Shown piece by piece: positions 25,204-34,325 of a DNA stretch of 64,000 nucleotides (within the stretch, counting starts at the first letter, position 1; every line of letters begins with the position of its first letter). This stretch comes from Salinimicrobium tongyeongense (GTDB lineage Bacteria; Bacteroidota; Bacteroidia; Flavobacteriales; Flavobacteriaceae), in the NCBI RefSeq assembly GCF_026109735.1, contig NZ_CP069620.1, positions 558,001-622,000 of the forward strand, given 5' to 3'. The position numbers and the translations under genes were made by a program. The notes beneath the pieces were generated by a model, which saw only the letters and a program-made list of their open reading frames with translations, did not search any database and was not told where the DNA came from.

Positions 25204-26526
25204 TTACTCATGGGAATGCATATCAGCTTCCCCTTCGTCAAACCTGTTTTTCAGAAAGAAAAATTCAGCAATAAAAATTAGAATAATAGAAGGAACCGCG
25301 ACATAAATTATAAATATGTCAGTTTGAGATTTTACAATCAAGAAGGCAAGAAGAACAACAACATCAAGAATAATTGCTGTAATCAAAATAGCTGATTTTG
25401 CTTTTACTTCCTTTCTCAGATATCTCAAAACCCCCACATGAACGATTATATCCATGACCAGGTAGAAAATAGCACCCAAAGAAGCAATTCGGCTTAGGTC
25501 AAAGAATATGGTCAAGATAATTGCAATTACTACTATATATATCAGCATATGCCTTTGGATAGTTCCAGACATTCCAAGATGGCTATGGGGGATTAAATGC
25601 ATATCTGTGAGCATTCCTGTCATCCGGGAAACTGCAAAAATACTGGCGATCACCCCGGAAACCGTTGCTATAATAGCAATTCCAACGGTAAAGATTAATC
25701 CAAAATCCCCGAACAGGGGCCGAGCAGCTTCCGCAAGCGAGTAATCTTTTGCTTCTATTATTTGAGTAATAGAAAGATTCGATCCTACAGCCAGAGCTAC
25801 TAAAAAATAGATTACCACACAAGTTGATAAAGAAATTACTATGGCCCTACTAACATTTTTGTGAGGCTTTTCAATTTCACTCCCGCTATTGGTTATAGTA
25901 GTAAAACCTTTATATGCCAAAATAGATAAGGCAAGTGCAGCAACATAATCAACAATGCTGTTTTTGCGTTCTTCAGAAGGAACAGCCGCATCCAGATCCA
26001 CCCCGGAAGCCCAAAGGGCTCCAGCTGCAAAAATAATTAAACCTCCAATTTTTAAAGCTGCCATATAAAGGGAGATTTTTCCAATTGCTTTATTTCCAAG
26101 AATATTTACAACAAAGGCTGTTATAAGCAATCCTACCCCTAAGGCTGGAACCCAGAAGCTTCTTTCCCCAGCATCAAATAGCTGCAAGGTGTAACTCCCA
26201 AATGTCCTGGCGACCAGGCTTTCATTAATAATCATAGAAAAGGCCATGAGCAAAGATGCGGCAGCTGTAATAGTTCCTTTGCCATACGCTTTTTGCAGGT
26301 ACATAGCTATCCCTCCTGCTGAAGGATAAGCATTGGACATTTTAATATAAGAGTAGGCACTAAAACCGGAAATAATTCCTCCCAGGATAAAAGCATATGC
26401 AAAGTATTCCCCGGAGAGTTCGGCCACCTGCCCAAGGAGCGCAAAAATCCCTGCACCAATCATTACACCTGTTCCCATTGCCACCGCACCGGTAAGGGAA
26501 AGGCTGTTCTTTTTATATTCAGACAT
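25204..26526 (-). CDS. APC-family amino acid permease
   Basis: A 440-residue membrane transporter with about twelve TM helices. The N-terminal GAVAMGTGVMIGAGIFALLGQ is the signature of the amino acid-polyamine-organocation superfamily, and the unwound-helix motif is seen at ITNSGSEIEKPHKNV. It ends in a short acidic/His tail. The transported substrate cannot be read from sequence. It lies upstream of, and on the same strand as, the CopZ-like gene, with a 60-base gap. Confidence 0.85.
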   Translation of the reverse strand: MSEYKKNSLSLTGAVAMGTGVMIGAGIFALLGQVAELSGEYFAYAFILGGIISGFSAYSYIKMSNAYPSAGGIAMYLQKAYGKGTITAAASLLMAFSMIINESLVARTFGSYTLQLFDAGERSFWVPALGVGLLITAFVVNILGNKAIGKISLYMAALKIGGLIIFAAGALWASGVDLDAAVPSEERKNSIVDYVAALALSILAYKGFTTITNSGSEIEKPHKNVSRAIVISLSTCVVIYFLVALAVGSNLSITQIIEAKDYSLAEAARPLFGDFGLIFTVGIAIIATVSGVIASIFAVSRMTGMLTDMHLIPHSHLGMSGTIQRHMLIYIVVIAIILTIFFDLSRIASLGAIFYLVMDIIVHVGVLRYLRKEVKAKSAILITAIILDVVVLLAFLIVKSQTDIFIIYVAVPSIILIFIAEFFFLKNRFDEGEADMHSHE

Positions 26527-26638
26527 ATAATTCTTTAAAAAAAATCAATCAACCTTCAATATAACTTCAAAAAAAGGAAATTCCGGGCTTTCATTTAATA
26601 AGCTGAATTCCTTTGACTATAAGTAGACCTGCATTTCC

Positions 26639-27190
26639 TCATTCTTCATCAGAACCGAAAAAAGTCCTTTCATTGAAATCCTCCTGGTTGTAAAAATTCC
26701 CTTGCGTATAACTGATTTCCTCCTTTTGTTTTGCGGAAAAAATTAGCAGAGTCTTCTTTTCATCTTCAATAGCGAGACTTTTTAAGTTTTTATAGGTGGG
26801 CAATGTTTTTAGTTTCTCAGCACTTACTTGTTCCTGAACAACAATTTTTTGTTTCTCTTGATTTAGTTCTGCTCTTCCTATGGGAATTAAAACATCCTTA
26901 TCCTCTTTTACATTTATCTCTAATCCCACAACGAGGTATCTTATTCTTTTCTGGGTTTTGTCGAACAAAAAATCCTTCAGCTTTCCCACTCTTGTTCCAG
27001 TAGCATCAACTATCTGCCTTCCATAAATCCTGGAAAAATGATCATCAATTTTGTAGTCGCTGTTCTTAAGCTCTTCCAAATGTTCAAGTGGTGCAGAAAT
27101 CTCATTAGGATCTCTTGAGGTACTTCTTTTTATATCCTGACCAACCTCATCATATTTCCACTTCTGTATCATTATTCTGTGTCTCGTCAT
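26639..27190 (-). CDS. PRC-barrel domain protein
   Basis: A 183-residue soluble protein. Residues 55-125 form a PRC-barrel: RIYGRQIVDATGTRVGKLKDF followed by KRIRYLVVGLEI and DVLIPIGRAEL. The flanking regions are highly charged, with a Glu/Lys-rich C terminus. PRC-barrel proteins of this type are common stress-associated proteins near phosphate, metal or envelope genes in Bacteroidetes. The start at 27190 gives a basic N terminus (MTRHRIMIQKW); the internal ATG seven codons in is an alternative. Confidence 0.75.
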   Translation of the reverse strand: MTRHRIMIQKWKYDEVGQDIKRSTSRDPNEISAPLEHLEELKNSDYKIDDHFSRIYGRQIVDATGTRVGKLKDFLFDKTQKRIRYLVVGLEINVKEDKDVLIPIGRAELNQEKQKIVVQEQVSAEKLKTLPTYKNLKSLAIEDEKKTLLIFSAKQKEEISYTQGNFYNQEDFNERTFFGSDEE

Positions 27191-27387
27191 ATCTCAATTT
27201 TAAACGGGTTTAATTATTTCAACACATTTCATTTAAAACTAAACATTTTATTTTTCAAAGTAAAAATAGAATCCTTAATTTCCTTTTAAAATTCTAATCA
27301 GGGAGAAAGACATATTTTAGCCTTTGTAGTGTCTCTATTGAAGAATTTTTCGTGAAAATTAAATGATATTTACCAAGATTTTTTCAC
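27191..27387. other. Intergenic gap
   Basis: A 197-base AT-rich gap between the PRC-barrel gene and the copB-like gene. No recognisable motif. Confidence 0.3.
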
Positions 27388-29532
27388 TTATTTTCCAATC
27401 TTTTTCTTCAGTAACTGCGCATTAATTGCAACAATAACTGTACTCAAACTCATAAACACGGCCCCAACGGCAGGTCCTAACACAAAACCTGTGGAATAAA
27501 GTACTCCGGCAGCTAATGGAATGGCTACAACGTTATAACCCGTTGCCCATACCAGGTTCTGAATCATCTTATCATAAGTAGCTTTTCCAAAAAGGATTAG
27601 ATTGGCAATATCCTGAGGATTACTGTTGACCAGGATGATATCGGCAGTTTCTGCAGCCACATCTGTTCCCGAACCTACTGCAATACCAACGTTCGCCTGA
27701 GCCAAAGCCGGCGCATCATTAACCCCGTCACCGGTCATGGCCACAAATTCTCCCTTACTTTCCAATTCTTTAACTATTTCCACTTTTTGATGGGGTAAGA
27801 CTTCTGCATAATATCCATCCAGACCGAGTTTGTCACTAACTGCTTTAGCGGTCCTCTCATTATCCCCTGTTGCCATAAAAACTTTAATATTGTTCTCTTT
27901 AAATATCCTGATGGCGTCTGCAGACTCGGGTCTAATCTCATCGGCAAGCGCGATATACCCGGCTAATTCACCGTTGATCAATACAAAAACCACAGTTTCG
28001 GCTGCATCGCTATAGGCATCTTCGGGGATGTTGATATTTTCATCCCGCAAGTATCCAGGACTTACTACTTTCACCTCTTTTCCCTCTACAGTGGCCTCGA
28101 CTCCTTTGCCGGTAATGGCATTAAAGTTTTCTGGTTTTGGAATAGGGACTTTATCATCTTTTACTTTTTTGATGATCCCAACAGCAATAGGGTGTTCAGA
28201 ACTCTGTTCTAACGCGCTGGAAAGCCTTAGAATCTCTTCCTTGGAGAATTTATCATTCACAGATTCGATACGGGTGACGCCGAAGTCCCCTTTAGTAAGG
28301 GTTCCGGTTTTATCAAAAAGTAAGGCGGTAATTTTTCGGGATTCTTCAAAAGCCGTTCGGTTACGAATTAACAATCCATTTTGGGCAGATACTGCTGTAG
28401 AAATTGCGACTACAAGTGGAATTGCCAGTCCTAGCGCATGGGGGCAGGCAATGACCATAACCGTCACCATTCTCTCAAGTGCGTACACAAAAGGAAAGCC
28501 TAAGATCAACCAAACCGCAAGAGTGCCAAAACCAATACCCAATGCTATGTAGGTCAACCATTTTGCGGCCCTGTCGGAAAGGTTTTGCATTTTGGATTTG
28601 GATTTTTGCGCTTCCTCCACCATAGTGATCACCTTATTGAGATAGCTATCCTTCCCGGTATGTTCGACTTTAGCCTTTAAGGATCCATTGCCGTTAATAG
28701 ATCCACCAATTATTTTTTGATCTGTACTTTTCTTTACCGGTTTTGATTCCCCGGTAAGCATCGACTCATTCAGGTAGCTTTCACCCTCCACGATTATAGC
28801 ATCTGCAGGCACTTTTTCACCAGGTTTAACAAGAATTATATCTCCTTTTTTTAGCGTATCCAGCTTTACATCTTCAATCTGATCTCCGTTTACCCGATGC
28901 GCTTCCGCAGGCATCATACTCACCAAAAGCTGTAAAGCTTTGGAAGCACCCAAAACAGATTTCATTTCAATCCAATGCCCTACCAGCATAATAGCAATAA
29001 GCGTAGCGAGTTCCCAGAAAAAGTCAACACCCTCGAGACCAAAGACCGTGGCAGAACTGTAGAGATAAGCCACTGTAATTGCCATAGAAATGAGGGTCAT
29101 CATCCCTGGGGCAGCTTTTTTCACTTCAGACCAAAAGCCTTTCAAAAATGGCCAGCCTCCATAGAAGTAAACAACAGTCGAGAGGGCAAAAAGGATGTAC
29201 TTATTTCCTGGTAGAAGATATTTGTACCCAAAGAAATCCTGGATCATTGGCGACAGAAAGAGGATTGGGATAGTTAAAACAAGAGTTACCCAAAAACGCT
29301 TCTTAAAATCTTCAATCATCATTTTATGGTGATCATGACCTGCATGGCCATGAGCGGGTTCATCATCGTCATGTTTCCCCCTGTCATGATCCATCATGTC
29401 CCGGTCCATCGCCTTATTGTGCCCATGTTTTGTTTTTTCAGCAAGGTCATCCTTTAAGTTAGCTTCTTCTTTTCTTGCTTCCCGCTTCGCTGAATTCTTT
29501 GACTCCTCCTTGTGTTCGTCGTGATGTTCCAT
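27388..29532 (-). CDS. copB: P1B-type copper ATPase, CopB-like (CPH motif)
   Basis: A complete 714-residue heavy-metal ATPase. The N terminus (to about residue 70) is rich in His and Asp, as in CopB-type pumps, and there is no HMA domain. TGES (260-263), the membrane motif CPH (363-365), DKTGT (407-411), the SEHP segment and GDGVNDAP are all intact. A CPH metal site defines the P1B-3 group, usually Cu(II)/Cu(I) and Ag(I) exporters. It lies 11 bases downstream of the 101-residue protein gene and ends the phosphorylase-PRPP operon. As the only intact copper ATPase here, it may compensate for the dead copA. Confidence 0.9.
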   Translation of the reverse strand: MEHHDEHKEESKNSAKREARKEEANLKDDLAEKTKHGHNKAMDRDMMDHDRGKHDDDEPAHGHAGHDHHKMMIEDFKKRFWVTLVLTIPILFLSPMIQDFFGYKYLLPGNKYILFALSTVVYFYGGWPFLKGFWSEVKKAAPGMMTLISMAITVAYLYSSATVFGLEGVDFFWELATLIAIMLVGHWIEMKSVLGASKALQLLVSMMPAEAHRVNGDQIEDVKLDTLKKGDIILVKPGEKVPADAIIVEGESYLNESMLTGESKPVKKSTDQKIIGGSINGNGSLKAKVEHTGKDSYLNKVITMVEEAQKSKSKMQNLSDRAAKWLTYIALGIGFGTLAVWLILGFPFVYALERMVTVMVIACPHALGLAIPLVVAISTAVSAQNGLLIRNRTAFEESRKITALLFDKTGTLTKGDFGVTRIESVNDKFSKEEILRLSSALEQSSEHPIAVGIIKKVKDDKVPIPKPENFNAITGKGVEATVEGKEVKVVSPGYLRDENINIPEDAYSDAAETVVFVLINGELAGYIALADEIRPESADAIRIFKENNIKVFMATGDNERTAKAVSDKLGLDGYYAEVLPHQKVEIVKELESKGEFVAMTGDGVNDAPALAQANVGIAVGSGTDVAAETADIILVNSNPQDIANLILFGKATYDKMIQNLVWATGYNVVAIPLAAGVLYSTGFVLGPAVGAVFMSLSTVIVAINAQLLKKKIGK

Positions 29533-29543
29533 AATTCCTGAAT

Positions 29544-29849
29544 TTACTGGTTAATTTGTCTTAGTTTGGTTCGCATTGTTTCCGAAATATTTTCTGAATA
29601 GATACCGTATGCATCTACCAAAATCCCCCTGACCCCATAACGGGAAGAGATAGCAAATAATATACTGTTGTCATCTGTACTGCTCATTCCTTCAAATCTA
29701 TATACTTCATTGACCAAAAAATCCTGTGGGTGTATCTCCAGCTTTAAAGAGGGGCACTCAAGACAGTGAGGCTTTAAATTAAAATCATATTTGTAACCTC
29801 TGGCCTGGAGGCCATTCACAGCTTCTGAAAGGGTGTCATAATTATTCAT
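29544..29849 (-). CDS. Small conserved protein, often labelled PRPP-synthetase-associated
   Basis: A 101-residue protein with DTLSEAVNGLQARGYKYDFNL at the N terminus, CLECPSLKLEIHP with a C-x2-C pair, and a C-terminal RGILVDAYGIYSENISETM. I recall Bacteroidetes homologues annotated as phosphoribosylpyrophosphate synthetase, which is misleading since there is no PRPP motif. Its occurrence near the PRPP synthetase and the copB-like gene looks conserved. The role is unknown; the CxxC might bind metal. It is downstream of a secreted hypothetical protein in one operon. Confidence 0.65.
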   Translation of the reverse strand: MNNYDTLSEAVNGLQARGYKYDFNLKPHCLECPSLKLEIHPQDFLVNEVYRFEGMSSTDDNSILFAISSRYGVRGILVDAYGIYSENISETMRTKLRQINQ

Positions 29850-29855
29850 TTTCTT

Positions 29856-30500
29856 TTATTTATAAGTCATTGTAAAATAACTGTTGTCTTCTTCGATAAA
29901 TTCTTGAAAGTTCAATAGACCTTGTCCATTTAATTTCTCGTTAACAGTATAATTTAGTTGCTTAATGCGAATCCCCCACGCATAGGTCTTAATATTGATC
30001 TTTGAATTAATAGTTTTTTTGTTGTCATTGAACTTTCGGTCATATATCTTTATAATACTTTTGGAACCAAAAAAATCGAGCAGTCCCGAATCAAAAGTCA
30101 TTTCCAATTCTATATTTTCAAGGTTGTCCAAATCGTAAAGCCTTTTAAATTTTTCAGAGGTGGTATTAACCTTGGTCTGCCTTGATTTTGGGTTGGAAAA
30201 CGGCAAAGCCATTATTATAATACTGGCTTCATCAGGCTTACAGAGATAGGTCGTGGTGTATTTATCGGTCAATTTTTTGTCTTTATCCAACAATTCTGTA
30301 ACTACCTCAATTTCATAATATCCATTTTTCTTTATTGTTTCACCCGCTTCAAATATTTGTTTATTGAGAAAAGCACCTTTTTCATCAAAATTCTCACGAA
30401 TGACCACTCTGCCTGAAATCTGCCCTATAAGCATTTCCGTTTGTCCAGTCATTGTGATGCTGAATAAGATAAATAGTACTATAAATCCTTGTTTTCTCAT
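29856..30500 (-). CDS. Secreted protein of unknown function
   Basis: A 214-residue protein with a signal peptide (MRKQGFIVLFILFSITMTGQ), then a beta-rich body with many Lys/Asn/Asp residues and a short YGF-type C terminus. It overlaps the PRPP synthetase gene start by four bases (ATGA), so it is translationally coupled to it, an odd partner for a cytoplasmic enzyme. No family recognised. Confidence 0.6.
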   Translation of the reverse strand: MRKQGFIVLFILFSITMTGQTEMLIGQISGRVVIRENFDEKGAFLNKQIFEAGETIKKNGYYEIEVVTELLDKDKKLTDKYTTTYLCKPDEASIIIMALPFSNPKSRQTKVNTTSEKFKRLYDLDNLENIELEMTFDSGLLDFFGSKSIIKIYDRKFNDNKKTINSKINIKTYAWGIRIKQLNYTVNEKLNGQGLLNFQEFIEEDNSYFTMTYK

Positions 30501-31390
30501 ATATGGTGCATTAATTTCTTTACCTCTTTTGCAATAATATTGCTTAAATCTATGCCATTGGATGGATGCGGAATGGTATTGCAGGTAACTATCTTTTCTA
30601 CTCCGGAATCCAATAAATCTTGATAGGCATTTCCTGAAAAAACGGCGTGAATGCCTACGCAGATAGGGGGTTTCATTCCTGCTTTTTTCAGATGTTGTAC
30701 GGTTTCAATCATTGTTCGCGCGGTGGAAATAATATCATCTACCAAAATGGGTGTGGCATTCTTGTACTTATCCATATCAGGAACAGAGACTTCCACGTCA
30801 CGGTCGCCGTGACGTACTTTCTGTAATACCGTAAAAGGTGCGCCAGCATTTTTAGCGACTTCGGAAACCCATTGTTCACTTTCCAAATCGGGCCCGATAA
30901 GTACCGGGTTTTTCATGTATTTCTTGATCCATTCTGAAATGGCATCAGCAGCGTGAATTACTTTATTTGGAATTTGATACACTTCTCCCAAAGAACTAAT
31001 TCTATGCAAATGAGGGTCAACTGTGATAATGCTATCGGCAAAACCTGAAATCAATTTTCCAAAAAAACCGGAATTCACTCCTTCACCTTCATTAAATACT
31101 TTGTCCTGACGCATATACGCCAAATAGGGTGCTACCAAGCAGGTGCACATTGCTCCCAAGGATTTGGCTGTGTGGCTTAAAAAATATAGAGGCAGCAGTT
31201 TCTCGTCCGGTTCGTGCAAGGTGCATACCAGTACCACACATTTATCTTTAACATCAGATAATATACGCGTGTATGACTCCCCGTCAGGGAATTTACGCAC
31301 GTTGGCTTTCCCTATTTCAGCATCCATTTTTTTTGCTAAAAGCTCTGTAAGTTTTTCATTTCCGGGAAGGCTAAATAATATTGTTTTCAT
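30497..31390 (-). CDS. prs: Ribose-phosphate diphosphokinase (PRPP synthetase)
   Basis: A 297-residue enzyme that makes PRPP from ribose 5-phosphate and ATP. YMRQDKVF (near residue 87), the DPHLHRI metal/phosphate segment and the PRPP-binding ILVDDIISTARTM match the family. RKFPDGESYTRI near the N terminus is typical too. It is shorter than housekeeping class I enzymes (about 310-320) and its PRPP loop deviates, so it may be an archaeal-type or accessory isozyme. The AMP phosphorylase gene lies directly upstream; together they could link AMP breakdown with PRPP. That link is inference. Confidence 0.82.
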   Translation of the reverse strand: MKTILFSLPGNEKLTELLAKKMDAEIGKANVRKFPDGESYTRILSDVKDKCVVLVCTLHEPDEKLLPLYFLSHTAKSLGAMCTCLVAPYLAYMRQDKVFNEGEGVNSGFFGKLISGFADSIITVDPHLHRISSLGEVYQIPNKVIHAADAISEWIKKYMKNPVLIGPDLESEQWVSEVAKNAGAPFTVLQKVRHGDRDVEVSVPDMDKYKNATPILVDDIISTARTMIETVQHLKKAGMKPPICVGIHAVFSGNAYQDLLDSGVEKIVTCNTIPHPSNGIDLSNIIAKEVKKLMHHI

Positions 31391-31397
31391 AGCACGT

Positions 31398-32900
31398 TTA
31401 AATTATGGTTATGATGTCGTTATGGTTATTTTTATATTCCAATGCATAGTTAAGTTCGCCTTTGGATTCAGCATATAAAGTATATAGCAATTGATTCTTT
31501 TCTATTTGTTCTCCCAAATGGATATTTAATAGAATTCCTGCCGAAATAGATTGAGGTGCTCCTGAAAGCTTTGCGAGCTTCGCTATTTTTCTGTTATCAA
31601 TTCTTTTTAAAATTCCGGATCTTTCGGCTGTAATTTCCATCTTATGAGGTGCTAAAACAGGTTTTGAAAAGCGTCCTTGTGCTTTGCAAATGGCCACAAA
31701 TTTTTCATAAGCTTTTCCAGATTTGAGAATTTGACGTGCTGTTTCCAGTCCCTTTCCTTTTTCTTCTTTTCCAGAAAGCTCAAATAGTTCAGCGGCTAAA
31801 AGCAATGCTCTTTCTGTTAGGTCTTTAGGTGCATCAGCTTCATTTTTCAAAACTTTTAATATATCAATAGCTTCTAAAGTGGGACCGATACCCCTTCCAA
31901 CAGGCTGCGTTCCATCAGTAACCACAGCTTTTGCCTTCAACCCAACAGCAGTGCCAACGGTTTCCATATGATTTTTTAATTTTAGAGCCATTTCAGTACT
32001 GCGAACCTTGGCGGTTTCACCAATTGGAATATCAATGACAACGTGAGTAGAACCTGCCGCCGCTTTTTTAGAAAGTACAGAAGCGATGAGCTGACCTTCA
32101 CTATCGATATCCAAAGCTTTTTCAACTTTAATGAGCACATCGTCGGCAGGACTTAATTGCGCTGTACCTCCCCAGACAAAACATCCTCCTTCTTTTTCGA
32201 CTACAGCTTTTATTTCTTCGGAAGAGAGCGTTACATTGGTCAATACTTCCATCGTATCTGCTGTACCAGCTGGTGAAGTGATGGCACGTGACGAAGTTTT
32301 AGGCATTGTAAGTCCATAAGCGGCAACAATAGCTACTACCAATGGGGTTGTTCTATTGCCTGGTAAACCACCAATACAATGTTTATCGACCACAATATCT
32401 TTACTCCAGTCCAACTGTCTTCCTGAAGCTATCATTGCTTTAGTAAGGTCGCATATCTCATCAATATCCATTCGGTCGCCCGCACAGGCTGTAATAAATG
32501 CCGATAGGTGAATGTTAGAATAATTGCCTTCTACGATATCGTTGATGATGTTGTTATAGGCTTTAAAATCCAGTTTTTGATTATAGATTTTAGCTCTTAC
32601 GTGGCTTAACGATTCAATAGGCTCCAAATGGGAAACATACAGCATTTCATTTTGGGAAACATTCAGTTTTTTTGCTGCAGCATCCGAAAGGCCTATTTCA
32701 TTTGGTAAAAGAAGGCCGGAACTCAAAACGTTCAAGCTTGCGACGATTGAGGTGGTTGCATTTGATATCCTGATCCTTGTTAGTGCTACAAACCCTTCAG
32801 AACTACAGACGTGGCAATCCTCACGCATATACACTACATATTCGTTTTGGGTGTAAATCCCGAGATGTTTATATTTTAGTATGTTTGAGTGTGGGTCCAT
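31398..32900 (-). CDS. Thymidine/AMP phosphorylase family enzyme
   Basis: A 500-residue protein of the nucleoside phosphorylase II group. The signature DKHCIGGLPGNRTTPLVVAI and the loop SSRAITSPAGTADTMEVL are clear. At 500 residues, with an N-terminal domain of about 90 residues before the catalytic part, it resembles archaeal AMP phosphorylase, which splits AMP with phosphate into adenine and ribose 1,5-bisphosphate, rather than the ~440-residue bacterial thymidine phosphorylase. No R15P isomerase or RuBisCO is in the window, so the fate of the product is open. Operon member between MBL and PRPP synthetase. Confidence 0.82.
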   Translation of the reverse strand: MDPHSNILKYKHLGIYTQNEYVVYMREDCHVCSSEGFVALTRIRISNATTSIVASLNVLSSGLLLPNEIGLSDAAAKKLNVSQNEMLYVSHLEPIESLSHVRAKIYNQKLDFKAYNNIINDIVEGNYSNIHLSAFITACAGDRMDIDEICDLTKAMIASGRQLDWSKDIVVDKHCIGGLPGNRTTPLVVAIVAAYGLTMPKTSSRAITSPAGTADTMEVLTNVTLSSEEIKAVVEKEGGCFVWGGTAQLSPADDVLIKVEKALDIDSEGQLIASVLSKKAAAGSTHVVIDIPIGETAKVRSTEMALKLKNHMETVGTAVGLKAKAVVTDGTQPVGRGIGPTLEAIDILKVLKNEADAPKDLTERALLLAAELFELSGKEEKGKGLETARQILKSGKAYEKFVAICKAQGRFSKPVLAPHKMEITAERSGILKRIDNRKIAKLAKLSGAPQSISAGILLNIHLGEQIEKNQLLYTLYAESKGELNYALEYKNNHNDIITII

Positions 32901-32921
32901 TATTTTATTGATTGCTGGGAT

Positions 32922-34325
32922 TTATTCTATTTCTTCGATGGTGTATAATTGCGGAATTTCTGTATTCCATCCATAGGTTTCCTTGATACCTTTTTGTAAT
33001 GCTTCTGCACTTTCTTTTTCACCGTGGACAATGAATATACGTTCGGGCTTATTTTTAATGTCGCCCATCCATTCTATAAGTTCTGCGTGGTCTGCGTGTG
33101 CCGAGAGACCTTCAATTTCAGCGACCTGCATATTGAAAGGCACCCATATTCCATAGACTTTTAGTTCTTTCTCACCTTCCAACAGCTTTCTACCACGTGT
33201 GCCTTCAGCTTGATAGCCTACAAAAAGCAAGGTGTTATTTGGATTTTGTGCCTGTGTTTCAAGATAGTTGAGCATTCTTCCGCCTGTGAGCATTCCACTC
33301 CCTGCAATTACAATTTTTGGTCTGTTATCAGTTCTTAATTCCATTGTTTCGCGATAACTGCTAACAAGTGTAAAATGTGAACACATTTCGTCACATTCGT
33401 TGTCTTCCAATCTGTGCCAATCCCGAGTTCTATGAAACAGTTCCAATACGTTGGCACCCATTGGGCTATCCATAATCATTTGAACTTTAGGGATTTTGTT
33501 CTCCTTGAGTAATTTCCAAAAGATAAGCATCATTAGTTGGGCACGCTCTACCGAAAAACTGGGAATAAATAAGCTGCCACCTCTATTGATGGTATCGTTG
33601 ATTAATTTTTCGATTTTTGGAAGCGCTTCTACTTCATCAGGATGAAACCTTCCTCCGTAAGTGGATTCAACGAAAAGTATATCCGCTTTTTTTGGTTTAA
33701 GGGGTGGATAGAGCAATAAATCATTGGTTCTACCAATGTCTCCAGAGAAGACAAAGCGTTTTCCATAAATATCCAACTCAATATAAGTTGCACCCAGAAT
33801 ATGCCCGCTGTACTGGAACCGAGCCCTGATACCATCAAATAACGGAATCCATTGTGCTTGTGGAATGCCCTTAAAATGCGGAATGGTTTTTTCTACATCC
33901 TTTAAATCGTAAAGCGGTTCTGCGAGACTGTGTTTGGAATAGCCTTCTTTATTGGCACGTTCTGCTTCCTGTTCCTGAATTTTTGCACTATCGTTCAATA
34001 TGATTTTTGCAATGTCCAAAGTAGGATTCGTACCATAGATGGAACCATTGAAGCCTTGTTTCACCAACCTCGGCAGATAACCTGTATGGTCCATATGGCC
34101 GTGGGTGAGCAAAACAGCATCAATATTTGCAACATTAACAGGTGGGTACTCCCAGTTTTTAAGGCGTAATTCCTTTAGCCCTTGAAAAAGTCCGCAGTCT
34201 ATGAGTATCTTTTTATCTCCTGTATCCACTAAATATTTTGAGCCGGTTACTGTACCTGCTGCCCCCAAAAAGTGAATGTTTATTTGATTAGTTTTCATCG
34301 GTTGTTCTAGGATTAGATTTTGCAT
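32922..34325 (-). CDS. Beta-CASP metallo-beta-lactamase hydrolase
   Basis: A 467-residue protein. The metallo-beta-lactamase core is at the N terminus (GAAGTVTGSKYL, LIDCGLFQG, then HGHMDHTGYLPRL with the HxHxDH zinc motif), followed by a beta-CASP cap and a C-terminal SAHADHAEL and VHGEKESAEAL. Family members are RNA-processing nucleases. It could act on RNA during stress. The start may be 34325 or the internal ATG at 34298 (MKTNQINIHF), which looks more natural because the N-terminal residues before it are atypical; its 5' end overlaps the Mrr gene. Confidence 0.85.
   Translation of the reverse strand: MQNLILEQPMKTNQINIHFLGAAGTVTGSKYLVDTGDKKILIDCGLFQGLKELRLKNWEYPPVNVANIDAVLLTHGHMDHTGYLPRLVKQGFNGSIYGTNPTLDIAKIILNDSAKIQEQEAERANKEGYSKHSLAEPLYDLKDVEKTIPHFKGIPQAQWIPLFDGIRARFQYSGHILGATYIELDIYGKRFVFSGDIGRTNDLLLYPPLKPKKADILFVESTYGGRFHPDEVEALPKIEKLINDTINRGGSLFIPSFSVERAQLMMLIFWKLLKENKIPKVQMIMDSPMGANVLELFHRTRDWHRLEDNECDEMCSHFTLVSSYRETMELRTDNRPKIVIAGSGMLTGGRMLNYLETQAQNPNNTLLFVGYQAEGTRGRKLLEGEKELKVYGIWVPFNMQVAEIEGLSAHADHAELIEWMGDIKNKPERIFIVHGEKESAEALQKGIKETYGWNTEIPQLYTIEEIE

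Noticed and set aside
28028-28552. A 174-codon plus-strand open frame opposite the CopB-type ATPase
   Set aside because: The minus-strand ATPase has every family motif; the plus-strand reading is Ser/Leu-rich shadow sequence.
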